Source: Hymenobacter sp. BT18
GTDB taxonomy: Bacteria; Bacteroidota; Bacteroidia; Cytophagales; Hymenobacteraceae
Direction: 5' to 3'
Assembly (NCBI RefSeq): GCF_012273015.1
Contig: NZ_CP050954.1
Coordinates: 3,946,001 to 4,010,000, forward strand
DNA: 64,000 bases
Shown here: in pieces, positions 7,099 through 16,171 of the stretch
Position numbering within the stretch: the first letter of the stretch is position 1
Layout: each line of letters starts with the position of its first letter
Notes under the pieces: model-generated
The model's input: only the letters and a program-made list of their open reading frames with translations
Database searches by the model: none
Told to the model about the DNA's origin: nothing
Translations under genes and position numbers: made by a program

Positions 7099-9406
7099 AA
7101 AGTCGATAGTCACCCGGGTTCGGCTGGCCTTCCTGGGCGTGGCCCTGTTTTCCATGGCCATTGTGGTGAAGGTGTGGCAAATCCAATTCAAGGAAGGGGA
7201 GCGGTGGCGCGCCCTGGAGCAGGAGCGGCGCATTGTGTACCAGCCGGTGTTTGCTACCCGCGGCAACATCTACTCCGACAATGAAAGCATCATGGCGACC
7301 TCGCTGCCTTTCTATCGGGTGGCCTGGGACCCTTCGGTGGTCAGCAAGGAGACCTTTGAGAAGGATATCGACTCGCTGGCGCTCAACCTGTCGCAGTTCT
7401 TCGGCGACAAATCGAAGAACGAGTACTACCGCAAGCTTACCAATGCCTACAAAGCCAAGCCTCAGGTGCGCTACCTCCGGCTGAACTCGCGGCAGATCAA
7501 CTTCCAGCAAAAAAAGTTGCTGGCTACCTGGCCTATCTTCCGGGCAGGCAAAAACCGAGGCGGGGCCATTTTCGAGAAAGTAGACAAGCGTTTTCGGCCC
7601 TTTGGCGGCCTGGCTCAGCGCACCATTGGCTTCGTGAATGAAGACAAAAACGGCGCAGGGCTTGAGTACACATTCAATCAGCATTTGGCCGGCAAAGACG
7701 GGGAAGCCCTGTTTGAGCGCCTGCCCGGCGGCAACAAGCCCATCTACGACGGCACCGAGGTGAAGCCCGTGCCCGGCTACGACGTGAAGACGACGCTCGA
7801 CATCAACCTGCAGGACGTGGCCGAAAATGCCCTGTACAAGTCCCTGGTTGATAATAACGCGCAGTACGGCACCGTCATTCTGATGGAGGTGAAGACCGGC
7901 GAAATCAAGGCTGTAGCCAACCTGGGCAAAGTGGCCGAGGGCGTGTACCGCGAAGACTACAACTACGCCATTGCCGACCAGGGCCGTACCGAGCCAGGCT
8001 CGACCTTCAAGTTGGCTTCCATGATGGCCATTTTCGAGGAAAACCCCGAACTCTCCCTGGAGGACATGGTGGATACCGGCAACGGCCGCATGTACGTGGG
8101 CGGAGCCGTGAAAACCGACTCCCACGGCTACGGTAAAATCACGGTGAAGCAGGTGTTTGAGAAGTCCTCCAACATTGGCGTGGCCTGGCTGGCCGATCAT
8201 ACCTTCAGCAAAGACCCCAGCAAGTACACCGACTACCTCAAGCGCTTCGGCCTGGACAAGCCCCTGGGCTTCCAGATGGCAGGCGAGGCCCGGCCTTATA
8301 TCAAAGACCCGCGCGACCGGAGCTGGAGCCGCACCTCGCTCACTACCATGAGCATTGGCTACGAGCTGAAGCTGGCCCCGCTCCAGACGCTGGCGTTTTA
8401 CAACGCCGTAGCCAACGGGGGAGTGAAAGTGCAGCCCATCATCGTCAAGGAAATCAAGCAGGCCGACAAGGTGCTCGACCACTTCGAAACGAAAGTGCTG
8501 AACCCCAAAATCTGCTCCGACGAAACCCTGGCTAAGGTGCGGGCCATGATGGAAGGCGTCGTAACGGAGGGAACCGCCCGCGGCATCCGCTCCGAGGACT
8601 TCACCATGGCGGGCAAAACCGGCACGGCCTGGAAGTTCAAGAACGGCGCGTATACCAAGGTGTACTCCACCAGCTTCTGCGGCTATTTTCCCGCCGATAA
8701 GCCCAAGTACTCGTGCATTGTAGTGGTGGACTCGCCCAAGAAGGGCCGCATCTACGGGGCCGACGTAGCCGCGCCGGTTTTCCGCGAAGTGGCCGATAAA
8801 GCCATGGCCCGCGACGCGGCCAGCCAGCGCCCCCTGCTGGCCCGGGCTCCGCAGAAAAAACAGCGCGTGCCCACCATCGGGGTAGGCATGCAGGATGAGC
8901 TGCAACTCGTGACCCAGCACATGGGACTCCCGTCGCAGGCGGCGGCCAGCGCGGAGGATTGGGTGCGCGCCGATACCGGGCAGGGCGCCAAGTCATTAGC
9001 CTGGCAGGAGCACCCCGTGAAGCGCGGCCGCGTACCCAGCGTGGTAGGCATGAGCCTGCGCGACGCCCTGTTCCTGCTGGAAAACCGCGGCCTACGGGTG
9101 CGCCTGAATGGTAGTGGTCGGGTGCGGGCCCAGTCTATTGCGGCCGGCACGCCCCTGCAGCGCGGCACTACCGTAACGCTCACCCTGCAGCCCATTGGGC
9201 AAACGTCGGCGCCGGCGGCCCCGGTGGCGGCCCCCGAAATGCCTGACCTAGCCGAAAACAAGCTGATTACCCCCGCCGAGCCCGACCCAGCCAAGGTGAA
9301 AGCCGCTTTGCTGGAGCGGCAGCGCAAGCTGCGCCAGCAGCTGAACGGGGGCACCGAGCAAGCCCAGGCCCGCACGGCCGAGCCCACCAAATCCAACCGA
9401 AAATAA
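7082..9406 (+). CDS. ftsI: Septal peptidoglycan transpeptidase FtsI (PBP3-like) with PASTA domain
   Basis: A 774-residue class B penicillin-binding protein. An N-terminal anchor (residues about 12-31) is followed by a dimerisation domain and a transpeptidase domain with all three active-site motifs: S307-T-F-K310, S362-S-N364 and K512-T-G514. A C-terminal PASTA domain (about 640-705, beginning KRGRVPSVVGMSLRDALFLL) and a charged Gln/Lys-rich tail follow. It crosslinks septal peptidoglycan with FtsW as glycosyltransferase partner. The PASTA domain is common in Bacteroidota and Firmicutes homologues but absent from E. coli FtsI. It begins inside the end of ftsL. Confidence 0.95.
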   Translation: MKGNVKKSIVTRVRLAFLGVALFSMAIVVKVWQIQFKEGERWRALEQERRIVYQPVFATRGNIYSDNESIMATSLPFYRVAWDPSVVSKETFEKDIDSLALNLSQFFGDKSKNEYYRKLTNAYKAKPQVRYLRLNSRQINFQQKKLLATWPIFRAGKNRGGAIFEKVDKRFRPFGGLAQRTIGFVNEDKNGAGLEYTFNQHLAGKDGEALFERLPGGNKPIYDGTEVKPVPGYDVKTTLDINLQDVAENALYKSLVDNNAQYGTVILMEVKTGEIKAVANLGKVAEGVYREDYNYAIADQGRTEPGSTFKLASMMAIFEENPELSLEDMVDTGNGRMYVGGAVKTDSHGYGKITVKQVFEKSSNIGVAWLADHTFSKDPSKYTDYLKRFGLDKPLGFQMAGEARPYIKDPRDRSWSRTSLTTMSIGYELKLAPLQTLAFYNAVANGGVKVQPIIVKEIKQADKVLDHFETKVLNPKICSDETLAKVRAMMEGVVTEGTARGIRSEDFTMAGKTGTAWKFKNGAYTKVYSTSFCGYFPADKPKYSCIVVVDSPKKGRIYGADVAAPVFREVADKAMARDAASQRPLLARAPQKKQRVPTIGVGMQDELQLVTQHMGLPSQAAASAEDWVRADTGQGAKSLAWQEHPVKRGRVPSVVGMSLRDALFLLENRGLRVRLNGSGRVRAQSIAAGTPLQRGTTVTLTLQPIGQTSAPAAPVAAPEMPDLAENKLITPAEPDPAKVKAALLERQRKLRQQLNGGTEQAQARTAEPTKSNRK

Positions 9407-9449
9407 CGCTTACCTCCGGCCGGCGCGCAGCCGCCGGCTTGTTTTGCTC

Positions 9450-10937
9450 ATGCCTGATCTGACTTCACCCGCTCATTCGCTTTCTTCTTTGCTGGCCGGC
9501 TTGCCGGTGCTGGCCCAGCACGGCTCCGCCGACGTGGCGGTGCACGGCCTTACGCTCGACTCGCGGCAGGCAGCACCCGGTACGGTGTTCTTCGCCCTGC
9601 GCGGGGCTACCGTCGATGGGCATCAGTTTGTGAACAAAGCCGTGGAGCTGGGAGCTAGTGCCGTGGTGGTGGAAGAGCTGCCGGCTGAACTGAATCCCGC
9701 TACCACCTACGTGCAGGTAGCCGACAGCGCCGCTACCATGGCCCGCGTGGCAGCGGCCTTCTATGGGCACCCCTCACGCCAACTAAAGCTGGTAGGCGTG
9801 ACGGGTACCAACGGCAAAACCACCTGCGCTACGGTGCTGCACAAGCTGTTTCGGGAGCTGGGCTACCACGTGGGCTTGCTGAGCACGGTGCAGAACCAGA
9901 TTGACGAGGAGGTAATTCCGGCTACGCATACCACGCCCGACGCTATTCGCCTGAATGCCTTGCTCTCCCGCATGCTGCAGGCGGGCTGCACGCACGTGTT
10001 CATGGAAGTCAGCTCGCACGCGGTGGTGCAACACCGCGTGACGGGGCTACATTTCACGGGCGGCGTGTTTACCAACATCACTCACGACCACCTCGACTAT
10101 CACGGCACGTTTGACAACTACCTGAAAGCCAAAAAAGGCTTTTTCGATGCCTTGCCCAAGTCGGCCTTTGCCCTCACCAACGCCGACGACAAGCGCGGCC
10201 CGGTGATGCTGCAAAACGTGGCCGGCCGCCGCGAAACCTACTCCCTGCGCGGGCCCGCTACGTTTCGGGCCCGGCTCATCGAAAATGCCGTGCACGGCCT
10301 GCACCTCGAACTCGACGGGCGGGAAGCGCAGTTTCGGCTGATTGGGGTGTTCAACGCCTACAACCTGCTGGCCGTGTACGGGGCGGCGGTGCTGCTGGGC
10401 GAAGACCCCACGGAAGTTCTCACGGTGTTGTCGGGGCTGACCTCGGCCCCGGGGCGCTTCGAGCCCGTGGTATCGGCCAGGACGCGTGTAACCGGTATTG
10501 TAGACTACGCTCACACGCCCGATGCGCTGGAAAACGTGCTGCAGACCATTGCCGACATTCGGCAGCCCAGCCAACAGATTATCACGGTGGTCGGCTGTGG
10601 GGGCAACCGCGACGGGGCCAAGCGGCCCATTATGGCCAACCTCGCCTGCCAAGGGTCGAGCCGTGTGGTTTTGACCTCCGACAACCCCCGCTTTGAAGAC
10701 CCCAACGATATTTTAACCCAGATGCAGGCCGGCGTGAAGCCCCAGGACCTGGGCAAGGTGCTCACCATTGCCGACCGGCGCGAGGCTATCAAAACGGCCT
10801 GTGCGCTGGCCGGCCCCGGCGACATTGTGCTGGTAGCGGGCAAAGGCCACGAGTCGTATCAGGAAATCAAAGGCGTAAAAACTGATTTTGACGACAAACG
10901 CGTGCTGCTGGAAATGTTTGAGCTGCTGGGCAAATAA
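9450..10937 (+). CDS. murE: UDP-MurNAc-L-Ala-D-Glu--meso-diaminopimelate ligase MurE
   Basis: A 495-residue Mur ligase. The ATP-binding loop is VGVTGTNGKTTCATVLHKLF (residues about 113-132), and the motif DNPR in VVLTSDNPRFEDP marks specificity for meso-diaminopimelate rather than lysine, as expected for a Gram-negative wall. The central TTPDAIRLNALL and HDHLDYHGTFDNYL regions are typical. A TTG two codons upstream also opens the frame; the ATG at 9450 is chosen. It lies 43 bp after ftsI and is followed by 119 bp containing a probable extra promoter. Confidence 0.95.
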   Translation: MPDLTSPAHSLSSLLAGLPVLAQHGSADVAVHGLTLDSRQAAPGTVFFALRGATVDGHQFVNKAVELGASAVVVEELPAELNPATTYVQVADSAATMARVAAAFYGHPSRQLKLVGVTGTNGKTTCATVLHKLFRELGYHVGLLSTVQNQIDEEVIPATHTTPDAIRLNALLSRMLQAGCTHVFMEVSSHAVVQHRVTGLHFTGGVFTNITHDHLDYHGTFDNYLKAKKGFFDALPKSAFALTNADDKRGPVMLQNVAGRRETYSLRGPATFRARLIENAVHGLHLELDGREAQFRLIGVFNAYNLLAVYGAAVLLGEDPTEVLTVLSGLTSAPGRFEPVVSARTRVTGIVDYAHTPDALENVLQTIADIRQPSQQIITVVGCGGNRDGAKRPIMANLACQGSSRVVLTSDNPRFEDPNDILTQMQAGVKPQDLGKVLTIADRREAIKTACALAGPGDIVLVAGKGHESYQEIKGVKTDFDDKRVLLEMFELLGK

Positions 10938-10983
10938 GCTGCCCGCCGTAACTGAATAATCCCAAATCAGCAGAAATACAACC

Positions 10984-11014
10984 TTGAACCACTCACCAAA
11001 AAGCGGAACCTTTG
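10984..11014 (+). promoter_or_regulatory. Probable internal promoter ahead of mraY
   Basis: TTG at 10984-10986 is followed after 20 bp by AACCTTTG at 11007-11014, one mismatch from TAnnTTTG. It sits in the 119-bp murE-mraY gap, 42 bp before the mraY ATG. It would allow the second half of the cluster to be transcribed independently of mraZ control. Confidence 0.4.
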
Positions 11015-11056
11015 TAGTCCGGCTTTTCCTCTCCCTGACCTGCTGACCTCGACTAC

Positions 11057-12277
11057 ATGCTTTATTACCTCTTCACCTACCTCTACAAAACTTACCATAT
11101 CCCCGGCACCGGCGTGTTCCAATACACCACGTTCCGGGCCGCTATGGCGGTAGTCACGTCGCTGATCATTGCCCAGTACTTTGGTAAGCCGCTGATCAAG
11201 GCCTTACAGCGCCGCCAGATTGGGGAAGGCATCCGCGACCTGGGGTTGCAGGGGCAAATGGAGAAGAAAGGTACCCCTACCATGGGCGGGCTCATCATTC
11301 TGTTGGCCATTCTGGTGCCGGTGCTGCTGTTTGCCAAGCTCGACAACATCTACATCGTGCTGATGATTCTGAGCACCGTGTGGCTGGGGCTCATCGGGTT
11401 TATTGATGATTACATCAAGGTAGTTAAGAAGGATAAGGAAGGTCTGGCCGGGCGCTTTAAGGTGCTGGGGCAGATCGGGTTGGGCCTGACGGTGGGTTGG
11501 GTGCTGTTTTTCAGCAACGAGGTAACCGTGCGCCAGTACCTGCTGCCCAACGGCGACCTGTCGGCGGTGGATGCCAGCACCGTGTACCAGGACGTGAAGC
11601 TGATGATTACCACCATCCCCTTCGCCAAGAATAACGAGCTGAACTACGGCAACCTGTTCAGCTACGCCGGGCCCTACTTCAACGGGCTCTACAGCCTCCT
11701 CTATATTCCCATCGTCATCCTGATTATTACGGCCGTGAGCAACGGGGCCAACATCACCGACGGCCTCGATGGGCTGGCGGCCGGCACGTCGGCCATCATC
11801 GGTATTACGCTGGCTATTTTCTGCTTTGTGAGCGGCAATGCCCTGCTGGCCGATTACCTAGATATCATGTACATCCCGAACTCCGGGGAGCTGGTCATTT
11901 TCTGTACGGCCTTCGTGGGGGCGTGCGTGGGGTTTCTCTGGTACAACAGCTACCCCGCCCAGGTATTCATGGGCGACACCGGTTCCCTGGCCATTGGCGG
12001 CATCATTGCGGTGCTGGCCCTCATTGTGCGCAAGGAGCTGCTGATTCCGGTGCTCTGTGGTATTTTCCTGGTCGAAAATCTGTCGGTGATGGTGCAGGTG
12101 AGCTGGTTTAAGTATACCAAGCGCAAGTACGGGGAAGGCCGCCGCCTGCTGCGCATGTCGCCCCTGCACCACCACTACCAGAAGCTGGGCTACCACGAAA
12201 GCAAAATCGTGTCGCGCTTCTGGATTGTGGGTATTATGCTGGCCGTCATCACCTTGGTGACTTTGAAACTGCGCTAA
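11057..12277 (+). CDS. mraY: Phospho-MurNAc-pentapeptide transferase MraY
   Basis: A 406-residue integral membrane enzyme that transfers phospho-MurNAc-pentapeptide to undecaprenyl phosphate, giving lipid I. It has about ten membrane helices. Family motifs are present: [11 protein letters not shown], the Asp pair in [26 protein letters not shown], and the cytoplasmic loop [12 protein letters not shown] with the conserved triple His. Asp-rich Bacteroidota-type insertions between helices explain the length over the 360 residues of E. coli MraY. It is followed by an 86-bp gap filled by a hairpin repeat before murD. Confidence 0.96.
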   Translation: MLYYLFTYLYKTYHIPGTGVFQYTTFRAAMAVVTSLIIAQYFGKPLIKALQRRQIGEGIRDLGLQGQMEKKGTPTMGGLIILLAILVPVLLFAKLDNIYIVLMILSTVWLGLIGFIDDYIKVVKKDKEGLAGRFKVLGQIGLGLTVGWVLFFSNEVTVRQYLLPNGDLSAVDASTVYQDVKLMITTIPFAKNNELNYGNLFSYAGPYFNGLYSLLYIPIVILIITAVSNGANITDGLDGLAAGTSAIIGITLAIFCFVSGNALLADYLDIMYIPNSGELVIFCTAFVGACVGFLWYNSYPAQVFMGDTGSLAIGGIIAVLALIVRKELLIPVLCGIFLVENLSVMVQVSWFKYTKRKYGEGRRLLRMSPLHHHYQKLGYHESKIVSRFWIVGIMLAVITLVTLKLR

Positions 12278-12279
12278 GA

Positions 12280-12363
12280 TTCAGAACGGAGAAAGGCGAG
12301 CCTAGAACTTAGGCTCTTGCCTTTCTCGCTGAACGTCTTCTAAGCTCTAAGCTCTGACTTCTC
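12280..12363 (+). repeat. Intergenic hairpin and short tandem repeat between mraY and murD
   Basis: An outer TTCAG/CTGAA pair (12280 and 12329) encloses GAGAAAGGC...GCCTTTCTC and AGCCTA...TAGGCT, giving a long near-perfect stem with a small bulge and a loop near 12306. It is followed by a tandem AAGCTCT unit (12341-12355) ending at the murD ATG. There is no T-run, so it is not a standard terminator. The arrangement resembles the elements before ftsZ and sdhB. Confidence 0.6.
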
Positions 12364-13755
12364 ATGTCTAAGAAAATCGTAATCCTTGGTTCGGGCGAAA
12401 GTGGAGTAGGGGCGGCGCTGCTGGCGCAGGCCAAAGGCTACGACGTGTTCGTGTCAGACGGCGGCCCGCTGAAGCCGGCTTACCGGGAGAAGCTGGACAA
12501 AGCCGGCATCCGCTACGAGGAAGGTCAGCACACCCTGGCTGAAATCCTGCAGGCCACGGAAGTCGTCAAAAGCCCCGGCATTCCGGAGAAGGCACCCGTG
12601 GTACAGGCGCTGCGCGAAAAGCAGATTCCTATCATCTCGGAAATTGAGCTGGCCGGGCGCTACACCCGGGCCCGGTGCATCTGCATCACGGGCACCAACG
12701 GCAAAACCACGACCACCCTGCTTACTTACCATTTGCTGAAGGAAGCCGGCCTAAGCGTGGGCTTGGCCGGCAACGTGGGCTTCTCCCTGGCCGAGCAGGT
12801 GATTGAAGACCCGTTTGACTACTACGTGGTGGAGCTGAGTTCCTTCCAGCTCGACGATACCCACGATTTTCAGCCCTGGGTGTCGGTATTGCTCAACATC
12901 ACCCCCGACCACCTCGACCGGTACGACTACTCCCTGGAGCTGTACGCGCAGTCCAAGCTGCGCATCATGCGCAACCAGGACAGCGCGGGCTACTTTATCT
13001 ACAACGCCGACGACGAAAACATCCAGCGCTATTTCCAGGCGGCGCTTCGCCCGGTGCAGCAGCTGCCTTTCAGCCTGCACCGCCGGCCCGACTACCACCT
13101 GGCCGGGTACTACACCGAGGAAACCACCGTGTGCGTGGACCTGCAGCCCGGCTATTACAGCAAGACCGAGGAAATCAGCACGGCAGCTTCTCCGCTGATT
13201 GGGCAGCACAACCGGCAGAACATGCTGGCTGCGCTGCTCTGTGCTCGTGTTGCGGGCGTAGAGGCTGCCCAGATTGAAGCAGCATTGGCTACTTTCCACA
13301 ACGCCGACCACCGCCTGCAGCCCGTGGGCCAAATCAACGGGGTGCGCTTCATCAACGACTCCAAAGCCACCAACGTGGAAGCTGCCTGGTATGCCCTGGA
13401 CGGCATCCGGCAGCCTATTGTGTGGATTGCGGGCGGTACCGATAAAGGCAACGACTACACCACGCTCATTCCTTTGGCTCAGAGCCGGGTGAAAGCACTT
13501 ATCTGCCTGGGCGTGGATAATGCCAAGCTGGGGGAAGCCTTCGGCGCCGTAGTGCCGCACCTAGAGGAAACCCAAAGCGTGTCGTATGCCGTGCGCCGCG
13601 GGCTGGAGCTGGCTCAGCCCGGCGACGTGGTGCTGCTCTCGCCCTGCTGTGCCTCCTTCGACCTGTTCAAAAACTACGAGGACCGCGGCCGGCAATTCAC
13701 TACTGCCGTGCAGGCCCTTGCCGACGACCAGACTAGGGAAGAAGCCGGCGAGTAG
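12364..13755 (+). CDS. murD: UDP-MurNAc-L-Ala--D-Glu ligase MurD
   Basis: A 463-residue ligase that adds D-glutamate to UDP-MurNAc-L-Ala. An N-terminal Rossmann-like domain opens with KIVILGSGESGVGAALLA; the ATP loop is ITGTNGKTTTTLL (residues about 108-120), followed by ELSSFQLD, NITPDHLDRYD and the C-terminal domain motifs INDSKATN and LSPCCASFDLF, all diagnostic of MurD. It lies between a hairpin repeat and ftsW (65 bp downstream). Confidence 0.96.
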   Translation: MSKKIVILGSGESGVGAALLAQAKGYDVFVSDGGPLKPAYREKLDKAGIRYEEGQHTLAEILQATEVVKSPGIPEKAPVVQALREKQIPIISEIELAGRYTRARCICITGTNGKTTTTLLTYHLLKEAGLSVGLAGNVGFSLAEQVIEDPFDYYVVELSSFQLDDTHDFQPWVSVLLNITPDHLDRYDYSLELYAQSKLRIMRNQDSAGYFIYNADDENIQRYFQAALRPVQQLPFSLHRRPDYHLAGYYTEETTVCVDLQPGYYSKTEEISTAASPLIGQHNRQNMLAALLCARVAGVEAAQIEAALATFHNADHRLQPVGQINGVRFINDSKATNVEAAWYALDGIRQPIVWIAGGTDKGNDYTTLIPLAQSRVKALICLGVDNAKLGEAFGAVVPHLEETQSVSYAVRRGLELAQPGDVVLLSPCCASFDLFKNYEDRGRQFTTAVQALADDQTREEAGE

Positions 13756-13820
13756 CCTAGCTTGGCTTCTCCCGAATCAGCCTAACTCAGTTATCTACTC
13801 AACCACTCACTCACCGCCGG

Positions 13821-14999
13821 ATGGACATTATCAAAAGCTGGCTGCAGCGCAATTTGAAGGGTGACCCAGTGCTGTGGGGAATTGTCATCCTGTTTTCGCT
13901 CATTTCCATTGCAGTAGTGTACTCGGCCACGGGCACGCTGGCCTACAAGAAAATGGGCGGCAATACGGAGTACTTTCTGGTGAAGCACACCGGGCTGATT
14001 TTCGTGGGGCTGTTCTTTATGTGGCTGGCCCACCGCATCGACTACCGGCACTACTCGCGCCTGTCGTTGTACGCGCTGCTTGTGTCTGTGCCACTGCTGT
14101 TGTTCACCTATTTCATGGGGGGCGAAATCAACGGGGCCTCCCGCTGGATGACCATTCCGGTAATCAACCAAACCTTCCAGCCCTCCGACCTGGCCAAGCT
14201 GGCCCTGATTTCTCACGTGGCTTCCATGCTCAGCCGTCGCCAGCAGCACGTCGATGATTTCAAAACCACGCTGCTGCCCGTAATGCTGTGGGTAGGGTTG
14301 ATCTGCGGCATCATCATTCTGAGCAATACCTCCACGGCCCTGCTGCTGTTTGGTACCTGTCTGCTGCTGATGTTCATCGGCCGCGTGCCGCTCAAGCAAA
14401 TGACCGTGATGGTGGCCATTGGTATTGTGGTGGGGGGCATTGGGCTGGCTTCGGGGCAGCGCTTCCAAACCGTGCAGTCGCGCATTGCCAGCTTTACTGA
14501 TAAGAGCAAGCCTGTGCCTTTTCAGCTGGAGCACAGCTACATAGCCATTGCCACGGGCGGCGTCACGGGCAAAGGCCCAGGCAAAAGCACGGAGCGTAAT
14601 ATTCTGCCCCACCCATACTCCGACTTCATTTACGCCGTTATCATTGAAGAATACGGTTTGCTGGGCGGAGTTGCCGTGCTGTTTCTCTACCTCGCCTTCC
14701 TGTACCGTGGGCTAATTACGGTGATGAACAGCTACGGTGCCTTTGGCGGGCTGCTCTCGGCCGGGCTTACGTTCAGCCTGGTTTTGCAGGCCATGGTGAA
14801 CATGGGCGTTGCCGTGGGGCTGGGCCCCATTACTGGGTTACCGCTGCCGCTGCTGAGCATGGGGGGCACGTCCCTGATCTTTACCGGTATCAGCATCGGC
14901 ATCATCCTGGCGGTGAGCCGGGGCGAGCGGGAAGTACGCCCCATGGTAGGGGAACCCGCCGATACGGCCCGCATTCCCAAGAAAACGGCGCTGGCCTAA
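13821..14999 (+). CDS. ftsW: Septal peptidoglycan glycosyltransferase FtsW
   Basis: A 392-residue SEDS-family membrane protein with about ten helices. It carries the SEDS landmarks MGGEINGASRWM (Arg-Trp loop), QPSDLAKLALI, a long extracellular loop with IAIATGGVTGKGPGKS, HPYSDFIYAVIIEEYGLLGG (the Asp is the catalytic candidate) and the final TGLPLPLLSMGGTSLI. It polymerises lipid II at the septum together with FtsI. Position between murD and murG supports FtsW over its paralogue RodA. Confidence 0.95.
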   Translation: MDIIKSWLQRNLKGDPVLWGIVILFSLISIAVVYSATGTLAYKKMGGNTEYFLVKHTGLIFVGLFFMWLAHRIDYRHYSRLSLYALLVSVPLLLFTYFMGGEINGASRWMTIPVINQTFQPSDLAKLALISHVASMLSRRQQHVDDFKTTLLPVMLWVGLICGIIILSNTSTALLLFGTCLLLMFIGRVPLKQMTVMVAIGIVVGGIGLASGQRFQTVQSRIASFTDKSKPVPFQLEHSYIAIATGGVTGKGPGKSTERNILPHPYSDFIYAVIIEEYGLLGGVAVLFLYLAFLYRGLITVMNSYGAFGGLLSAGLTFSLVLQAMVNMGVAVGLGPITGLPLPLLSMGGTSLIFTGISIGIILAVSRGEREVRPMVGEPADTARIPKKTALA

Positions 15000-15040
15000 G
15001 TAGTATGCGCCGCGAAAGAAGGCAGAATACCTGAACCTGA

Positions 15041-16171
15041 ATGTCAACATCGACTCCCCATACTTCGTCCTCCCAGCCCTACCGCGTCATCATCAGCGGT
15101 GGAGGCACGGGCGGCCATATTTTCCCGGCCGTGGCCATAGCCAACGAGCTGCGCCGCCGCTACCCCGACGTGGAAATCCTCTTCGTGGGGGCCAATGGCC
15201 GTATGGAAATGACGCGCGTACCCGAGGCTGGCTACCGCATTGTGGGACTCGATATTATGGGACTGCAGCGGCGGCTCACGCCCAAGAACCTGCTGTTTCC
15301 GGTGCGGGTGTTCCGGTCGGTGCGCAAGGCGGGTAAGCTGCTGGAAGAATTTCGCCCTGATGCCGTAGTCGGGGTGGGGGGCTATGCCTCGGCCCCCGTG
15401 CTGCTGGCCGCTACCTCGCGCAATATTCCCGCCCTTATTCAGGAGCAAAACTCCTACGCCGGCCTCGTAAACAAACTGCTGGCGCGGCGCGTGAACAAAA
15501 TATGCGTGGCCTACGGGGGCATGGAAAAGTTCTTTCCGGCTGAAAAGCTGGTACTGACGGGCAACCCCGTGCGGCGCGAAATTGCCTTGGGCGACCGGGC
15601 CGAGGCCCTTCGTTTCTTTGGGCTGGACCCCACCCGCCCGGTGTTGCTGGTAGTAGGGGGGAGCCTGGGCGCCCGCACGCTTAACCTGGCCACGGCGGCG
15701 GCCCTGCCGCGCCTGCAGGCCGCCGGCGTGCAGCTGCTGTGGCAAACCGGCAAGCTGTATTACCCCACCGCGCAGCAGGATGCCGCCGCTTACCACAGCA
15801 CGGGGCAGCACGCGCTGGAGTTTGTGCAGCGCATGGACCTGGCCTACGCCGTAGCCGACGTCGTGATTTCGCGGGCCGGGGCCTTATCGGTGTCTGAGCT
15901 GTGCCTGACCGGAAAGCCCTGCGTGCTGGTGCCTTCGCCCAACGTGGCCGAAGACCACCAGACCAAAAACGCCCGTGCCCTGGTCGACCAGGACGCCGCC
16001 CTCCTCGTGTCGGATGCAGAGGCGCCAGCCCGGCTTTATGAGGCCGCCCTGGCCCTGCTAGGCCAGCCCGACCGCCAACAGCAGCTTAGTGCCAACATCC
16101 GCCGGCTGGCGCACCCGGAAGCTACCGGCGCCATTGTCGATGAACTGGAAAAACTGATAACCCGCCGATGA
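15041..16171 (+). CDS. murG: Lipid II-forming GlcNAc transferase MurG
   Basis: A 376-residue GT28 enzyme that adds GlcNAc to lipid I on the inner face of the membrane. The N-terminal domain has the glycine-rich loop VIISGGGTGGHIFPAVAIA (residues about 16-34) and VVGVGGYASAPVLLAA; the C-terminal domain has VVGGSLGARTLN and the UDP-GlcNAc-binding stretch ISRAGALSVSELCL with LVPSPNVAEDHQTKNA. Its stop codon overlaps the murC start (ATGA), indicating translational coupling. Confidence 0.96.
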   Translation: MSTSTPHTSSSQPYRVIISGGGTGGHIFPAVAIANELRRRYPDVEILFVGANGRMEMTRVPEAGYRIVGLDIMGLQRRLTPKNLLFPVRVFRSVRKAGKLLEEFRPDAVVGVGGYASAPVLLAATSRNIPALIQEQNSYAGLVNKLLARRVNKICVAYGGMEKFFPAEKLVLTGNPVRREIALGDRAEALRFFGLDPTRPVLLVVGGSLGARTLNLATAAALPRLQAAGVQLLWQTGKLYYPTAQQDAAAYHSTGQHALEFVQRMDLAYAVADVVISRAGALSVSELCLTGKPCVLVPSPNVAEDHQTKNARALVDQDAALLVSDAEAPARLYEAALALLGQPDRQQQLSANIRRLAHPEATGAIVDELEKLITRR